Assembly: GCF_000719345.1 (NCBI RefSeq)
Contig: NZ_JOFX01000012.1
Span: forward strand, 129,149 to 193,148
Reading direction: 5' to 3'
DNA from: Streptomyces sp. NRRL F-2664
Lineage (GTDB): Bacteria > Actinomycetota > Actinomycetes > Streptomycetales > Streptomycetaceae
Length of the DNA stretch: 64,000 nucleotides
The notes below the pieces were generated by a model. It was not told the origin of the DNA. It made no database searches and saw only the letters and a list, made by a program, of their open reading frames with translations. Below are positions 1-10,991 of this stretch, in pieces. The position numbers were made by a program, and so were the translations under genes. Within the stretch, counting starts at the first letter, position 1. Each line of letters opens with the position of its first letter.

Positions 1-19
1 GCAGGACGGTCGTGACACG

Positions 20-562
20 CGGCCGACGGTCCAAGCCAGTCGCCCGGCGGTGCGCCGCATGCGAAGCGGACCGCGCAGCCCGGGGGGCCGAACCACCCGC
101 GGGACCACGGCAGAACGCCTGTGGCGCGCGGGGTGAGTCACTCGCCTTACGGATCGTGCGCCTCTGCGCAGCCCGGGGCGCCCGGACCGCTGCGGGACCC
201 GGGCCGGACAGCCGCGGCGCGCGGCCGACGGTCCAGGCCGATCGCCTCGCGGTGCGCCGCGCGAGAAGCGGACCGCGCAGCCCAGGGGGCGAACCAGCTG
301 AGGGCCCCGGGGAGCACGGCCGTCGCCCGCGCGGGGGCGAATCACGCGCTTTGCGGTCCGCGCCGCACGGAGCGGATCGTGTGCCGTGACACGCGAGCGG
401 CGGTCCGAGCCAGTCGCCCTGCGGTGCCCCGCGGGCGCAGCGGAACCGCGCAGACCCGGGGGCCGGACCGCTACGGGAGTCGGGCAAGGCGGCGGTCAGC
501 GCGGGGGCGGTTCGAGCGCCTCGCGCTGCGGTCCGCGCCGGGCGGAGGGATCGTGCGCCCAG
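20..562. repeat. three imperfect tandem units of about 170-200 bp
   Basis: Three related blocks start near 20, 222 and 393. Each begins with a GGCCGACGGTCC-like motif, followed by a GCGGTGCGCC motif and an AGCGGACCGCGCAG motif. Later in each unit comes a GCGGGGGCG / CGGATCGTGCGCC block (about 124-161, 329-385 and 499-559). Units two and three are about 170 bp long; the first is about 200 bp. Long frames are open here only because of the GC content, and none looks like a protein, so I call bases 1-643 non-coding. Confidence 0.6.
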
Positions 563-629
563 CGCAACGGCCCGGGCAGCGGGGGCCGGGCAGCGGGGAG
601 CGGGCGTTTCGTTCCGGCCGCGGGCGGCC

Positions 630-646
630 TACCGTTGCTGCTCATG
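630..646 (+). promoter_or_regulatory. possible -10 and leaderless start of the sensor kinase
   Basis: TACCGT at 630-635 fits a TANNNT -10 and ends 8 bases before the ATG at 644. No Shine-Dalgarno sequence precedes that ATG. This arrangement suits a leaderless transcript, which is common in Streptomyces. No convincing -35 is visible, so the call is tentative. Confidence 0.3.
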
Positions 647-2260
647 CGGTTCCCCCTCATGAGCGCTCGGCGCCTCGGGCTGCCCAGACGGGCGGTCTCG
701 CAGATCCTGCTGACCCAGCTGGCCATCGCCGCCGGGGTCGTCGTGCTGGCCACCGGGCTGTTCCTGGCCCCGCTCAGCGCGCAGCTCGACGACCAGGCCA
801 TGCGGCGGGCCCTCGCCATCGCGCAGAGCACCGCGGCCGATCCGTCGATCGCCGCCGGCCTCCTGGGGTCCGCGGCGTCGGCGGACAGCCCGGTGCAGGC
901 CTCCGCCGAGCGGATCCGCCGGGCGACGGGGGCCGAGTACATCGTCGTCCTCGACCTGCACGGCATTCGCCGCTCCCACCCGAGCCCCGACCGGATCGGA
1001 CGGCCCGTATCCACCGACCCCGGCGACGCCCTGGCCGGGCGTGAGGTCATGGAGATCGACGACGGCACCCTGGGCCGGTCCGCACGCGGCAAGGTGCCGC
1101 TCGTCGCCGCCGACGGCGAGATCGTCGGCGCGGTCTCCGTCGGTATCGCCTACGACAGCGTCCGCGACCGGCTGCTCGGTGCCGTCCCGGGCCTGCTCGC
1201 CCACGCCGGCGGCGCCCTGGCCGCGGGCGCCCTCGCCGCCTACCTCCTCTCGCGCAGGATCCACCGCCAGACCCGCGACCTGGCCTTCTCCGACATCGCC
1301 GGCCTGCTCGCCGAGCGCGAGGCGATGCTGCACTCCATCCGCGAAGGCGTGATCGCCCTCGCCCCGGACGGCCGGGTCCGGCTGGTCAACGACGAGGCCG
1401 CCCGCCTGCTGGGCCTCACCCCGGACAGCACCGGAACCTTCGCCGGACGCCCGCTGGACGACGTTCTCGGCGCCGGCCGCACCGCCGACGTACTCTCCGG
1501 CCGGGTGACGGGCCGGGACCTGCTCGCCGTGCAGGGCCCCCGGGTCCTGGTCGCCAACCGCATGCCCACCGCGGACGGAGGCGCCGTCGCCACCCTGCGC
1601 GACCGCACCGAACTGGAGCACCTGAGCCGCGAACTCGACTCCACCCGTGGCCTCATCGACGCCCTGCGCGCCCAGGACCACGAGCACGCCAACCGCCTCC
1701 ACACCCTCCTCGGCCTGCTGGAGCTGGGCCTGCACGAGGAAGCCGTGGACTTCGTGACCGAAGTCGCCGGCGGACACCGCACAACCGCCGAACAGGTCAC
1801 CGAGAAAGTGCACGACCCGCTGTTGGCCGCCCTCCTCGTGGGCAAGGCCGCCGTCGCCGCCGAACGCGGCATCTCCCTGCGGCTGACCGCCGCCAGTCTC
1901 CTCCCCGACCGCCTGGTCGACCCGGGCGGGCTCGTCACGATCGTCGGCAATCTTGTGGACAACGCCTTGGACGCCGCCGCCGGCGCTGCAGCGCCCCTGG
2001 TCGAGGTGGAACTGCGCACGGAGGGCCGAACCGCCGTGCTGCGGGTGCGCGACAGCGGCCCCGGGATCCCCGCCGGGCGGCGCGAAGAGATCTTCACCGA
2101 GGGCTGGTCGACCAAGCAGCCCCGGGCCCACCGCGAGCGCGGGCTGGGCCTCGCCCTCGTGCGCCGCCTCGCGGAGCGGCAGGGCGGCAGCGCCCGGGCC
2201 GGTGAAGCAGCGGACGGAGGGGCGGAATTCTCCGTCGTACTCCCGGAGGCCCTGCGGTGA
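644..2260 (+). CDS. CitA/DcuS-type sensor histidine kinase
   Basis: Membrane sensor kinase of 538 residues, probably sensing an external carboxylate and phosphorylating the next gene's product. Residues 20-42 form a first membrane segment. An extracellular sensor domain of about 140 residues follows, then a second membrane segment (about 180-203), a PAS-like domain (about 222-315), a dimerisation segment with the likely phospho-histidine at 346 or 348 (QDHEHANRLH), and an ATPase domain with the N-box NLVDNALDAA and G-boxes DSGPGIP and GLGLAL. This order is that of the citrate/C4-dicarboxylate kinases. An in-frame ATG at 659 is an alternative start. The stop overlaps the response-regulator start by 4 bases. 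The convergent symporter operon is a plausible target; that is inference. Confidence 0.88.
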   Translation: MRFPLMSARRLGLPRRAVSQILLTQLAIAAGVVVLATGLFLAPLSAQLDDQAMRRALAIAQSTAADPSIAAGLLGSAASADSPVQASAERIRRATGAEYIVVLDLHGIRRSHPSPDRIGRPVSTDPGDALAGREVMEIDDGTLGRSARGKVPLVAADGEIVGAVSVGIAYDSVRDRLLGAVPGLLAHAGGALAAGALAAYLLSRRIHRQTRDLAFSDIAGLLAEREAMLHSIREGVIALAPDGRVRLVNDEAARLLGLTPDSTGTFAGRPLDDVLGAGRTADVLSGRVTGRDLLAVQGPRVLVANRMPTADGGAVATLRDRTELEHLSRELDSTRGLIDALRAQDHEHANRLHTLLGLLELGLHEEAVDFVTEVAGGHRTTAEQVTEKVHDPLLAALLVGKAAVAAERGISLRLTAASLLPDRLVDPGGLVTIVGNLVDNALDAAAGAAAPLVEVELRTEGRTAVLRVRDSGPGIPAGRREEIFTEGWSTKQPRAHRERGLGLALVRRLAERQGGSARAGEAADGGAEFSVVLPEALR

Positions 2261-2958
2261 ACGAGACCCCGATCCACGTATTGGTCGTCGACGACGACAT
2301 GCGTGTTGCCCGGATCAACGCGGCGTACGTCGCGAAGGTTCCCGGCTTCCGAGTGGCGGCACAGGCCCATTCGGCGGCCCAGGCCCTGGACTTCCTCTCC
2401 GCCCACCCGGTGGACCTGGTACTCCTGGACCACTACCTCCCCGACGAGAACGGCCTGGACCTGGTCCGCCGCCTGCGCCAGCGCGGCCACCACACCGATG
2501 TGATCATGGTCACCGCCGCCCGCGACCTGGCCACCGTGCAGGCCGCGATGCGTCTCGGGGCACTCCAGTACCTGGTCAAACCCTTCACCTTCGCCGGGCT
2601 GCGCGCCCGGCTGGAGGCGTACGGTTCGCTGCGGCGCACGTTGGAGACCGGCGGCGAGGCCGAGCAGGCCGAAGTGGACCGGATCTTCGGCGCGCTCGCC
2701 GGCGCCGGCGCCGTCAACGAACTGCCCAAGGGCCACTCCCCCACCACGGCGAAGCTGGTCCGCCAGGCCCTGCGCGCCGCTGAGGGCCCGCTGTCCACCC
2801 AGCAGATCGCCGACCGCGCGGGCATCAGCCGCCAGACCGCCCAGCGCTACCTGAAGCTGCTCGAACGCAGCGGCCGTGTCAGCCTGGCCCTGCGCTACGG
2901 CGAGACCGGCCGTCCGGAGCACCGCTACTCCTGGCTCCCCTCGGACGGGCCGGCCTGA
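2257..2958 (+). CDS. CitB/DctR-family response regulator
   Basis: A 233-residue response regulator starting at a GTG that overlaps the kinase stop (GTGA). The receiver domain has the acidic pocket DDD at 12-14, the phospho-acceptor aspartate at 58 (VLLDHYLPDENG) and the conserved lysine in YLVKPF. The C-terminus (about 165-220) is a helix-turn-helix (TQQIADRAGISRQTAQRYL) ending in a winged region. Receiver plus this HTH type is the CitB/DctR family that pairs with CitA-like kinases. Transport genes for organic acids are the usual targets. The stop lies 23 bases from the convergent symporter stop. Confidence 0.9.
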   Translation: MNETPIHVLVVDDDMRVARINAAYVAKVPGFRVAAQAHSAAQALDFLSAHPVDLVLLDHYLPDENGLDLVRRLRQRGHHTDVIMVTAARDLATVQAAMRLGALQYLVKPFTFAGLRARLEAYGSLRRTLETGGEAEQAEVDRIFGALAGAGAVNELPKGHSPTTAKLVRQALRAAEGPLSTQQIADRAGISRQTAQRYLKLLERSGRVSLALRYGETGRPEHRYSWLPSDGPA

Positions 2959-2981
2959 CACCCCCGCTCACACCCTTGCGT

Positions 2982-4574
2982 TCAGACGGCACCGGCACCG
3001 GTCAGCGAGCGGACCTCGATCTCGGCATGCTTCGCCTCGTCCGGTTCCTCGCCGGAGGTGACCGTGCCCAGCCAGCCCGCCAGGAAGCCCAGCGGGATCG
3101 AGACGATCCCCGGGTTCTGGAGCGGGAAGAGCTGGAAGTCCACGCCCGGGAACAGCGATTCCGGGCTGCCGGACACCACGGGCGAGACCAGGACGAGCAG
3201 CACCGCCGGGACCAGGCCTCCGTACACCGACCAGACGGCTCCGCGTGTGGTGAACCCGCGCCAGAAGAGCGAGTACATCAGCACGGGAAGGTTGGCCGAG
3301 GCCGCCACCGCGAAGGCCAGTCCCACCAGGAACGCCACATTGAGGTCCTGCGCGAGCAGCCCCAGGGCGATGGCCACCGCACCGATGCCCACGGCAGCGC
3401 CGCGTGCCACCGAGACCTCGCTGCGCTGCTTGGCGCGCCTGCGTTTGAGCGACGCGTACAGGTCGTGCGCGACGGAGGCGGACGATGCCAGGGTGATGCC
3501 GGCCACCACCGCCAGGATGGTGGCGAAGGCGATGGCGGCGACGAAGGCGAACAGCACCGCGCCGCCGGTGGTTTCGGCGCCTCCGCCGAGGAACGCCGCG
3601 AGCAGGGGCACCGCCGTGTTCCCGGAGGCGTTGGAGGCTCGCACCTCGTCCGTTCCGACCAGGGCGGCCGCACCGAAGCCGAGCACGATGGTCATCAGGT
3701 AGAAGCTGCCGATCAGCGCGATCGCCCACACCACCGAGCGGCGGGCCGCGCGAGCGGTGGGCACGGTGTAGAAGCGCGACAGGATGTGCGGCAGGCCGGC
3801 GGTGCCGAGGACCAGCGCGAGGCCCAGGCTGATGAAGTCGAACCGGGCGGTCCAGTCCCCGCCGTACTTCAGGCCCGGACTGAGGAACTGCATGCCGTGC
3901 CCGCTGCGTTCGGCGGCGGTGGTCAGCAGCCGGTCGACATCACCGTGGAAGCGCAGCAGCACGAGCACGGTCAAGGTGATCGCCCCGCCCATCAGCAGAA
4001 CGGCCTTGACGATCTGGATCCAGGTGGTGGCCCGCATGCCGCCGAAGGAAACGTAGACGACCATCAGGGCGCCCACCCCGATCACGGTGAGGGTGCGTGC
4101 CGCGGCGCTGGAGTTCCCGAGCAGCAGCCCGACCAGGCTGCCCGCGCCGACCATCTGCGCCACGAGGTAGAGCACGGACACGACGACCGAGGACAGGCCT
4201 GCGGCGATCCGCACCGGGCGCTCGCTCATCCGGGCGGCGACCACGTCGGCGAGGGTGAAGCGGCCGCAGTTGCGGACCAGTTCGGCGACGAGGAACAGCA
4301 CCACCAGCCAGGCGACGAGGAAGCCCACCGAGTAGAGCAGGCCGTCGTAGCCGAAGAGGGCGATCAGGCCGGAGATGCCGAGGAACGAGGCCGCGGACAT
4401 GTAGTCGCCCGCGATGGCGAAACCGTTCTCCATCGGGGAGAAGAGCCTTCCGCCGGCGTAGAACTCCTCGGCGGAGCCGTGCCGGTTGCGGCTGACCCAC
4501 GTCGTGATGCCCAGGGTCACCGCGATGAACAGGCTGAACAGCATCAGCGCGAGGGTCTGGTGCTCGGTGGTCAC
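2982..4574 (-). CDS. sodium:solute symporter (acetate/monocarboxylate type)
   Basis: A 530-residue membrane protein with about 13 hydrophobic segments. The N-terminus has the SSS-family signature of a FYAGGR motif followed by NGFAIAGDYMSAASFLG, as in ActP/MctC acetate or pyruvate symporters. It should import a small monocarboxylate with sodium. Translation starts at a GTG that overlaps the end of the upstream DUF485 gene, a pairing typical of actP-yjcH loci. The facing two-component system may control it. The substrate cannot be read from the sequence. Confidence 0.88.
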   Translation of the reverse strand: MTTEHQTLALMLFSLFIAVTLGITTWVSRNRHGSAEEFYAGGRLFSPMENGFAIAGDYMSAASFLGISGLIALFGYDGLLYSVGFLVAWLVVLFLVAELVRNCGRFTLADVVAARMSERPVRIAAGLSSVVVSVLYLVAQMVGAGSLVGLLLGNSSAAARTLTVIGVGALMVVYVSFGGMRATTWIQIVKAVLLMGGAITLTVLVLLRFHGDVDRLLTTAAERSGHGMQFLSPGLKYGGDWTARFDFISLGLALVLGTAGLPHILSRFYTVPTARAARRSVVWAIALIGSFYLMTIVLGFGAAALVGTDEVRASNASGNTAVPLLAAFLGGGAETTGGAVLFAFVAAIAFATILAVVAGITLASSASVAHDLYASLKRRRAKQRSEVSVARGAAVGIGAVAIALGLLAQDLNVAFLVGLAFAVAASANLPVLMYSLFWRGFTTRGAVWSVYGGLVPAVLLVLVSPVVSGSPESLFPGVDFQLFPLQNPGIVSIPLGFLAGWLGTVTSGEEPDEAKHAEIEVRSLTGAGAV

Positions 4575-5056
4575 CGGCCCGCCCTCCTCGCCCTGGTCCG
4601 CTCCTGACCGCGCTCCTGCTCGAAGACCGTCCAGCGCAGGTCGAGGGCGGCCCGGTCCCGGCGCAGCCGGGCGTGCCGGGCGTAGGCCCAGGTGAGCAGG
4701 AAGGTACTGAGGAACTGGCCGAGTCCCGCCAGCATGGCCACATTGACCGCGCCCAGGACGGGCCGCGCCATCAGGCCGGGGGCGGCCGTCGCGGCGACGA
4801 CGTAGGCGACGTACCAGAGGAGGAACCCTGCGGTCGCGGGGACGACGAACCGGCGGTACCGGCTCCGGACCTCCTGGAAGGCGGCGCTGCGCTGCACTTC
4901 CAGGTAGATGTCGGATGCGCCGGGCGCCGGGCGGCCGGCGGGGGCCGGGTGCGGCGGCGTCGGCTCCGCCCCCTCGCCCCAGCCGACGGCCAGCGCGTCG
5001 TACCAGGGGTCGTCGAGCCGGATCGTTCCGGCATCACGGCCTTCGTGCTTGTCCAC
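4571..5056 (-). CDS. DUF485 membrane protein, partner of the symporter
   Basis: A 161-residue protein. The first 55 residues are acidic and proline-rich. A DUF485 core follows (about 56-145) with two membrane segments (about 70-92 and 103-125) and a basic cytoplasmic tail. DUF485 proteins (YjcH) sit directly upstream of acetate/solute:sodium symporters. The genes overlap by 4 bases, so they are surely co-translated. The molecular role of the family is not established; a helper of the symporter is likely. Confidence 0.82.
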   Translation of the reverse strand: MDKHEGRDAGTIRLDDPWYDALAVGWGEGAEPTPPHPAPAGRPAPGASDIYLEVQRSAAFQEVRSRYRRFVVPATAGFLLWYVAYVVAATAAPGLMARPVLGAVNVAMLAGLGQFLSTFLLTWAYARHARLRRDRAALDLRWTVFEQERGQERTRARRAGR

Positions 5057-5232
5057 CGAACTCTCCTTGTCCGCTGCCGCATTGGCCGCGTGCCCACAAG
5101 GATGTGCGGAATGGACGGTTTCCGGACTGGTGTACCGGTGCTCTTCACTCCAACAGGTGATGAGATGCGGGGCACCGGTGTGCCGTGGCGCCGGCCCGTG
5201 TCGGGCGCCGCCGGCTTCCGGTGCCCCGGCGC

Positions 5233-7353
<2,121 letters not shown>

Positions 7354-7800
7354 GCAGTTCGCTCCTCGCTGAATTTCTTTTCTGGCCCGGTCGGGCGCAG
7401 GGGCGGCTCGGGTGCCCGTCGAAGGGTACCGAGGCCAGGTAGAGCCGATGCAACGCCACCCTCGCCCTCTCCTCACCCTAGTCCAGATCCGCACGGATGT
7501 TCGATCCCCCGGGCGGGTGAAGGAAACATCACGTTCCCTTCGGCGCATGAACCATTTAGGGTTCGGGCACGTCCTCATGAACAACCTGGCACTCACGCCA
7601 GGGAGGATGGAACTGCAACAAGCGCACGACTGACAACGCGAAACCGTAAAGCAACGCAATACGGCTCCTTCGCCGCCAACCGGCAACAGCCGGCCAGCTT
7701 CGGAAGGAAGTTTCGAGGAAAAGCCGCGAGCGGGAACGTTTTCGGCCTGGTTGGATGTTGACCCTGGTACGACAGCTCGTCGAGCTAGAGAAGAGGCGAC
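7354..7800. other. 447-base intergenic region between parE and the DUF7455 gene
   Basis: No protein-like frame. The region is less GC-rich than its surroundings toward the right. It must hold the parE promoter on the minus strand and that of the small zinc-ribbon gene on the plus strand. A TTGACC at 7758-7763 followed 18 bases later by GAGCTA is a weak candidate for the latter. I see no clear hairpin or RNA gene. Confidence 0.4.
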
Positions 7801-8034
7801 GTGACTACTGTTCTGACACCCGCGACCCCGCTGACGGCCGCTGACCGATGCGACCGTTGCGGCGCCCAGGCATATCTGCGCGTCGTCCTGCTGAGCGGCG
7901 GTGAACTGCTCTTCTGCGCCCACCACGGTCGCAAGTTCGAGCCGGAACTCAAGAAGATCGCCGCGGAAATACAGGATGAGACCGAGCGGCTCACGTCCGC
8001 TCCGGCTGCCCACGCCGAACCCGAGGACCGCTGA
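7801..8034 (+). CDS. small zinc-ribbon protein (DUF7455 type)
   Basis: A 77-residue protein starting at GTG with GAGAAGAGG just upstream. It has two metal-ligand pairs, CDRCG at 17-21 and CAHHG at 39-43, then a charged helical tail. The metal-binding role is inferred from those pairs. Such proteins lie between parE and hrdB in many Streptomyces and have no known function. Confidence 0.75.
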   Translation: MTTVLTPATPLTAADRCDRCGAQAYLRVVLLSGGELLFCAHHGRKFEPELKKIAAEIQDETERLTSAPAAHAEPEDR

Positions 8035-8084
8035 CACACCGGCCGAACCTCGCATCCGACGAGCCAGGACCGGCCAGGCCGGTC

Positions 8085-8123
8085 GACGGGCGGCACCCCT
8101 GAGACCCAGGGATGCCGCCCGTC
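8085..8123. terminator. hairpin between convergent genes
   Basis: GACGGGCGGCA (8085-8095) pairs with TGCCGCCCGTC (8113-8123) across a 17-base loop. A 17-base palindrome, GACCGGCC-A-GGCCGGTC, lies just before it (8068-8084). The position between convergent stops suits a bidirectional terminator. Confidence 0.6.
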
Positions 8124-8212
8124 CTCACGTCCGCCCGAGGCTCCGGGCGGCCCCTGGTTCCCCTGATGCCCATGAACCGACCCTGCTCGGCCCCCACAGG
8201 CCTCCGGGGCTC

Positions 8213-9079
8213 TCAGGCGACGTTCTGCACCCCATCGGGCTGCGCGGCCCTCAGGGGGGCCGTCACGAAGCCTGTCAGCGGGGCGATGCGCGTGTACACC
8301 CCGGGACTGTCGGCGCGTCCGCAGCCCCGGCCCCAGGAGACCAGGCCGATGAGGCGCCCCTGCGCGATCAGCGGGCCGCCGCTGTCGCCCTGGCAGGCGT
8401 CCCGGCCGCCCCCGCCGTCTCCCGCGCACACCATGGAGTCGGACCGGTACTGTCCGTCCGCGTCGCCCGGGTAGGCGCGCTCGCAGACCTCGTCCGCGAG
8501 CACGCTCACGCGCGCGGCCCGCAGCCCGTACGCATAGTCACCGAAGCCGCTCGTGTCGCCCCAGCCGTACACGGCCGCCTCGGTGCCGGGCCGGTACGCG
8601 GGGTGGCCGTCCTCGGCCATGGGGAGCACGTGGTGGGCCGGCACGGCCTCCGCCAGCTCCAGGACGGCGAGGTCGCCGGCGTTGCTCTGCGGGTCATAGT
8701 CCGGGTTCACCCGGGCCCCGCGCACCGCGATCTCCCGGCCGTCGGCGGCACGCAGCTCCGTACGCCCCGCGATCACCCGGAAATCGGCAACGGACTCGAC
8801 GGGGCCCCCGAGGACCTGCCCACCCAGGCAGTGGGCCGCGGTGACCACTCTGGTGGGGGCCACGACCACGCCTCCGCAGAACTGTCCGTCCCGCGTACCC
8901 CCGAACCGGTCACGGCTGGCCAGGGCCACGACCCACGGGCTGTCGGCCGCCTTCACCGGCTTCCCGCCGATCACCACACTGTCCGCGGCCGCCTGGGGCA
9001 TCTGGGCGAGCGGCGCCGCGGCCGCTCCCGCCGCCAGGGTCAGCGCGCCCGCCAGGACACGGGCAAAGGGACGACGCAT
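8213..9079 (-). CDS. secreted trypsin-like serine protease
   Basis: A 288-residue S1-family protease. An Arg-rich N-terminus and a hydrophobic segment (about 8-30) form a signal peptide ending in an Ala-rich cleavage region. A short pro-segment and the mature-type start VIGG follow. The triad is visible: His in TAAHC, Asp in GDLAVLEL, Ser in DACQGDSGGPL. The Asp six residues before the Ser predicts cleavage after Arg or Lys. Cysteine pairs are present. It should act outside the cell. It is transcribed toward the small zinc-ribbon gene, with a hairpin between them. Confidence 0.92.
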   Translation of the reverse strand: MRRPFARVLAGALTLAAGAAAAPLAQMPQAAADSVVIGGKPVKAADSPWVVALASRDRFGGTRDGQFCGGVVVAPTRVVTAAHCLGGQVLGGPVESVADFRVIAGRTELRAADGREIAVRGARVNPDYDPQSNAGDLAVLELAEAVPAHHVLPMAEDGHPAYRPGTEAAVYGWGDTSGFGDYAYGLRAARVSVLADEVCERAYPGDADGQYRSDSMVCAGDGGGGRDACQGDSGGPLIAQGRLIGLVSWGRGCGRADSPGVYTRIAPLTGFVTAPLRAAQPDGVQNVA

Positions 9080-9178
9080 GGGGCCTCCTGACTCCGAGTG
9101 TGCATGACTCCACCCAGAGTGGGATGCCCGGTGGCCGAGCGCACCCGCGCGGCCACCGCGCGTACCTCCGCGCCCGGC

Positions 9179-10624
9179 TCAGTCGAGGTAGTCGCGCAGC
9201 ACCTGGGAGCGCGAGGGGTGCCGCAGCTTCGACATCGTCTTGGACTCGATCTGGCGGATGCGCTCACGGGTGACCCCGTAGACCTTGCCGATCTCGTCGA
9301 GGGTCTTGGGCTGGCCGTCGGTGAGGCCGAAGCGCATGGACACCACCCCCGCCTCGCGCTCGCTCAGGGTGTCGAGCACCGAGTGCAGCTGCTCCTGCAG
9401 GAGCGTGAAGCTCACGGCGTCGGCCGGGACGACCGCCTCGGAGTCCTCGATGAGGTCGCCGAACTCGCTGTCGCCGTCCTCGCCCAGCGGGGTGTGCAGC
9501 GAGATCGGCTCGCGGCCGTACTTCTGGACCTCGATGACCTTCTCGGGGGTCATGTCGAGTTCCTTGGCCAGTTCCTCCGGGGTGGGCTCGCGGCCCAGGT
9601 CCTGGAGCATCTGGCGCTGCACGCGGGCGAGCTTGTTGATGACCTCGACCATGTGGACGGGGATGCGGATGGTGCGGGCCTGGTCGGCCATGGCACGCGT
9701 GATCGCCTGCCGGATCCACCACGTCGCATACGTGGAGAACTTGTAGCCCTTGGTGTAGTCGAACTTCTCGACCGCACGGATGAGGCCCAGGTTTCCTTCC
9801 TGGATCAGGTCCAGGAAGAGCATGCCGCGGCCGGTGTAGCGCTTGGCGAGGGAGACCACGAGGCGGAGGTTGGCCTCCAGCAGGTGGTTCTTGGCGGGGA
9901 CCTTGCCGATCTGCTTGAGGTAGTCCTTGACCGGGTCCGCGGTGGCGCCGGCCACCACGACCTGCTGGGCCGGGGCGTCGTCCTCGTCGTCGGAGATGAC
10001 GAAGCCCTTGTTCTCCCCGCTCTCGTCCTCTTCGTCGCCCTCGGCCTTGACCGCCTCGGGCCCCTCGTCGGGGTTCTCGTCCTCGCCGGCCTCGTCGGCG
10101 TCCTTCTTGGCGGCGGTCTTCTTGGCGGCCGTCTTCTTCGCGGTCGCCTTCTTGGCGGGCGCGGCCTTCTTCGCCGCCGTCTTCTTCGCGGCCGCCTTCT
10201 TGGCGACGGGTTCCGCGGCGGTTTCCTCGCCCGCGAGGGCCTCCGGTGCCTGCGCTTCCGCCGCTTCGGGCGCCGGGACCGCGGGGGCGGCAGGCTGCGC
10301 CGCCGTCGCCCTGGCCGCCGTCTTCCTGACGGGCTCGGTGGCCGTCCGCTTGGCCGGGGTCTTCGCTGCGACGCTCTTGCGGGTGGTGCGCTTGGGCGAC
10401 TCCGCGGCACTGACCATCAGCGTCACACCCTCTTCCTCGAGGATCTGGTTGAGGCTGCGCAGAACATTCTTCCACTGGGTCGCAGGAATCTGGTCAGCCT
10501 CGAAGGCCCGACGCACGTCATCGCCGGCGATCTGCCCCTCGGCCTTGCCCCGCTCGATGAGCGCCATCACAGACTCGGAATCGGCGATCTCCGGCGGGAG
10601 CGTACGGGATGTGCTGGCCGACAC
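9179..10624 (-). CDS. hrdB: principal RNA polymerase sigma factor HrdB, with an apparent internal gap
   Basis: This is the primary sigma-70 of Streptomyces; it directs RNA polymerase to housekeeping promoters. The GTG at 10624 gives the known N-terminus ([17 protein letters not shown]) and has GAGAGG upstream. A Lys/Ala-rich repeat linker covers about 90-150 and an acidic stretch follows. Regions 2 ([31 protein letters not shown]), 3 and 4 ([19 protein letters not shown]) are complete. The product is 481 residues; the S. coelicolor protein is about 511. After [11 protein letters not shown] the sequence jumps straight to [11 protein letters not shown] (junction near 9895-9900). As I recall the family, about 48 residues (end of region 1.2 and the linker to region 2) normally lie between. 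The gap is in frame. An essential gene could hardly tolerate this, so a missing segment in the assembly is the first suspicion. Confidence 0.93.
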   Translation of the reverse strand: MSASTSRTLPPEIADSESVMALIERGKAEGQIAGDDVRRAFEADQIPATQWKNVLRSLNQILEEEGVTLMVSAAESPKRTTRKSVAAKTPAKRTATEPVRKTAARATAAQPAAPAVPAPEAAEAQAPEALAGEETAAEPVAKKAAAKKTAAKKAAPAKKATAKKTAAKKTAAKKDADEAGEDENPDEGPEAVKAEGDEEDESGENKGFVISDDEDDAPAQQVVVAGATADPVKDYLKQIGKVPAKNHLLEANLRLVVSLAKRYTGRGMLFLDLIQEGNLGLIRAVEKFDYTKGYKFSTYATWWIRQAITRAMADQARTIRIPVHMVEVINKLARVQRQMLQDLGREPTPEELAKELDMTPEKVIEVQKYGREPISLHTPLGEDGDSEFGDLIEDSEAVVPADAVSFTLLQEQLHSVLDTLSEREAGVVSMRFGLTDGQPKTLDEIGKVYGVTRERIRQIESKTMSKLRHPSRSQVLRDYLD

Positions 10625-10991
10625 GAACAACCTCTCGGAACGATGGAAACGGCTTCCGACCCCGGGCCTGGTGGTGCTGGACCGGAGCCGACGACCACCG
10701 ACCGGGGATGGGCCGGCGGCGCGGGCAGAGGCCGGGGAGCTGCACAGCACCCCAAGGGCTGCTGTCTTCCCTCCGTCGGCCATCACCTCTTAAGTCATCG
10801 CGCGGCCTCGCGGAGCGTTACGCACAATCTTCGTGGCCCGAGTCACACCCCGTGTGCGCGGCGGTCGGTCATACGGTCGCACCGCGGCGTTCGCGCCGCC
10901 CCCGCGGCGGCTCCAGCAGGGGTCCGCACGGCGGTCCCGCCGGGCCCGGCCGGGCCCGGCGACGCGTCGTACACACCCGCGCACCCGCCCG
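10625..10991. other. 367-base region upstream of hrdB
   Basis: No convincing gene. It holds the hrdB leader and promoter (minus strand) and, at its right end, the whiH terminator. CTTAAGAGGTGATGG on the minus strand (around 10783-10797) is an AT-richer stretch within it. I cannot place a sure -35/-10 pair. Confidence 0.4.
10938..10961. terminator. 24-base perfect palindrome after whiH
   Basis: CGCCGGGCCCGG followed at once by CCGGGCCCGGCG is a perfect 24-base inverted repeat 30 bases beyond the whiH stop. It can fold as a very stable hairpin and probably ends the whiH transcript. Confidence 0.55.

Noticed and set aside
121..1044. Long plus-strand frames over the first kilobase
   Set aside because: Arg/Ala/Pro-rich translations, overlap with the repeat and with the real kinase frame; typical of high-GC shadows.
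2976..4607. 543-residue plus-strand frame opposite the symporter
   Set aside because: His/Glu/Gly-rich antisense shadow; the minus-strand symporter has clear membrane segments and family motifs.
10625..10991. A riboswitch or small RNA upstream of hrdB
   Set aside because: No conserved riboswitch core could be recognised; only the whiH hairpin is clear.
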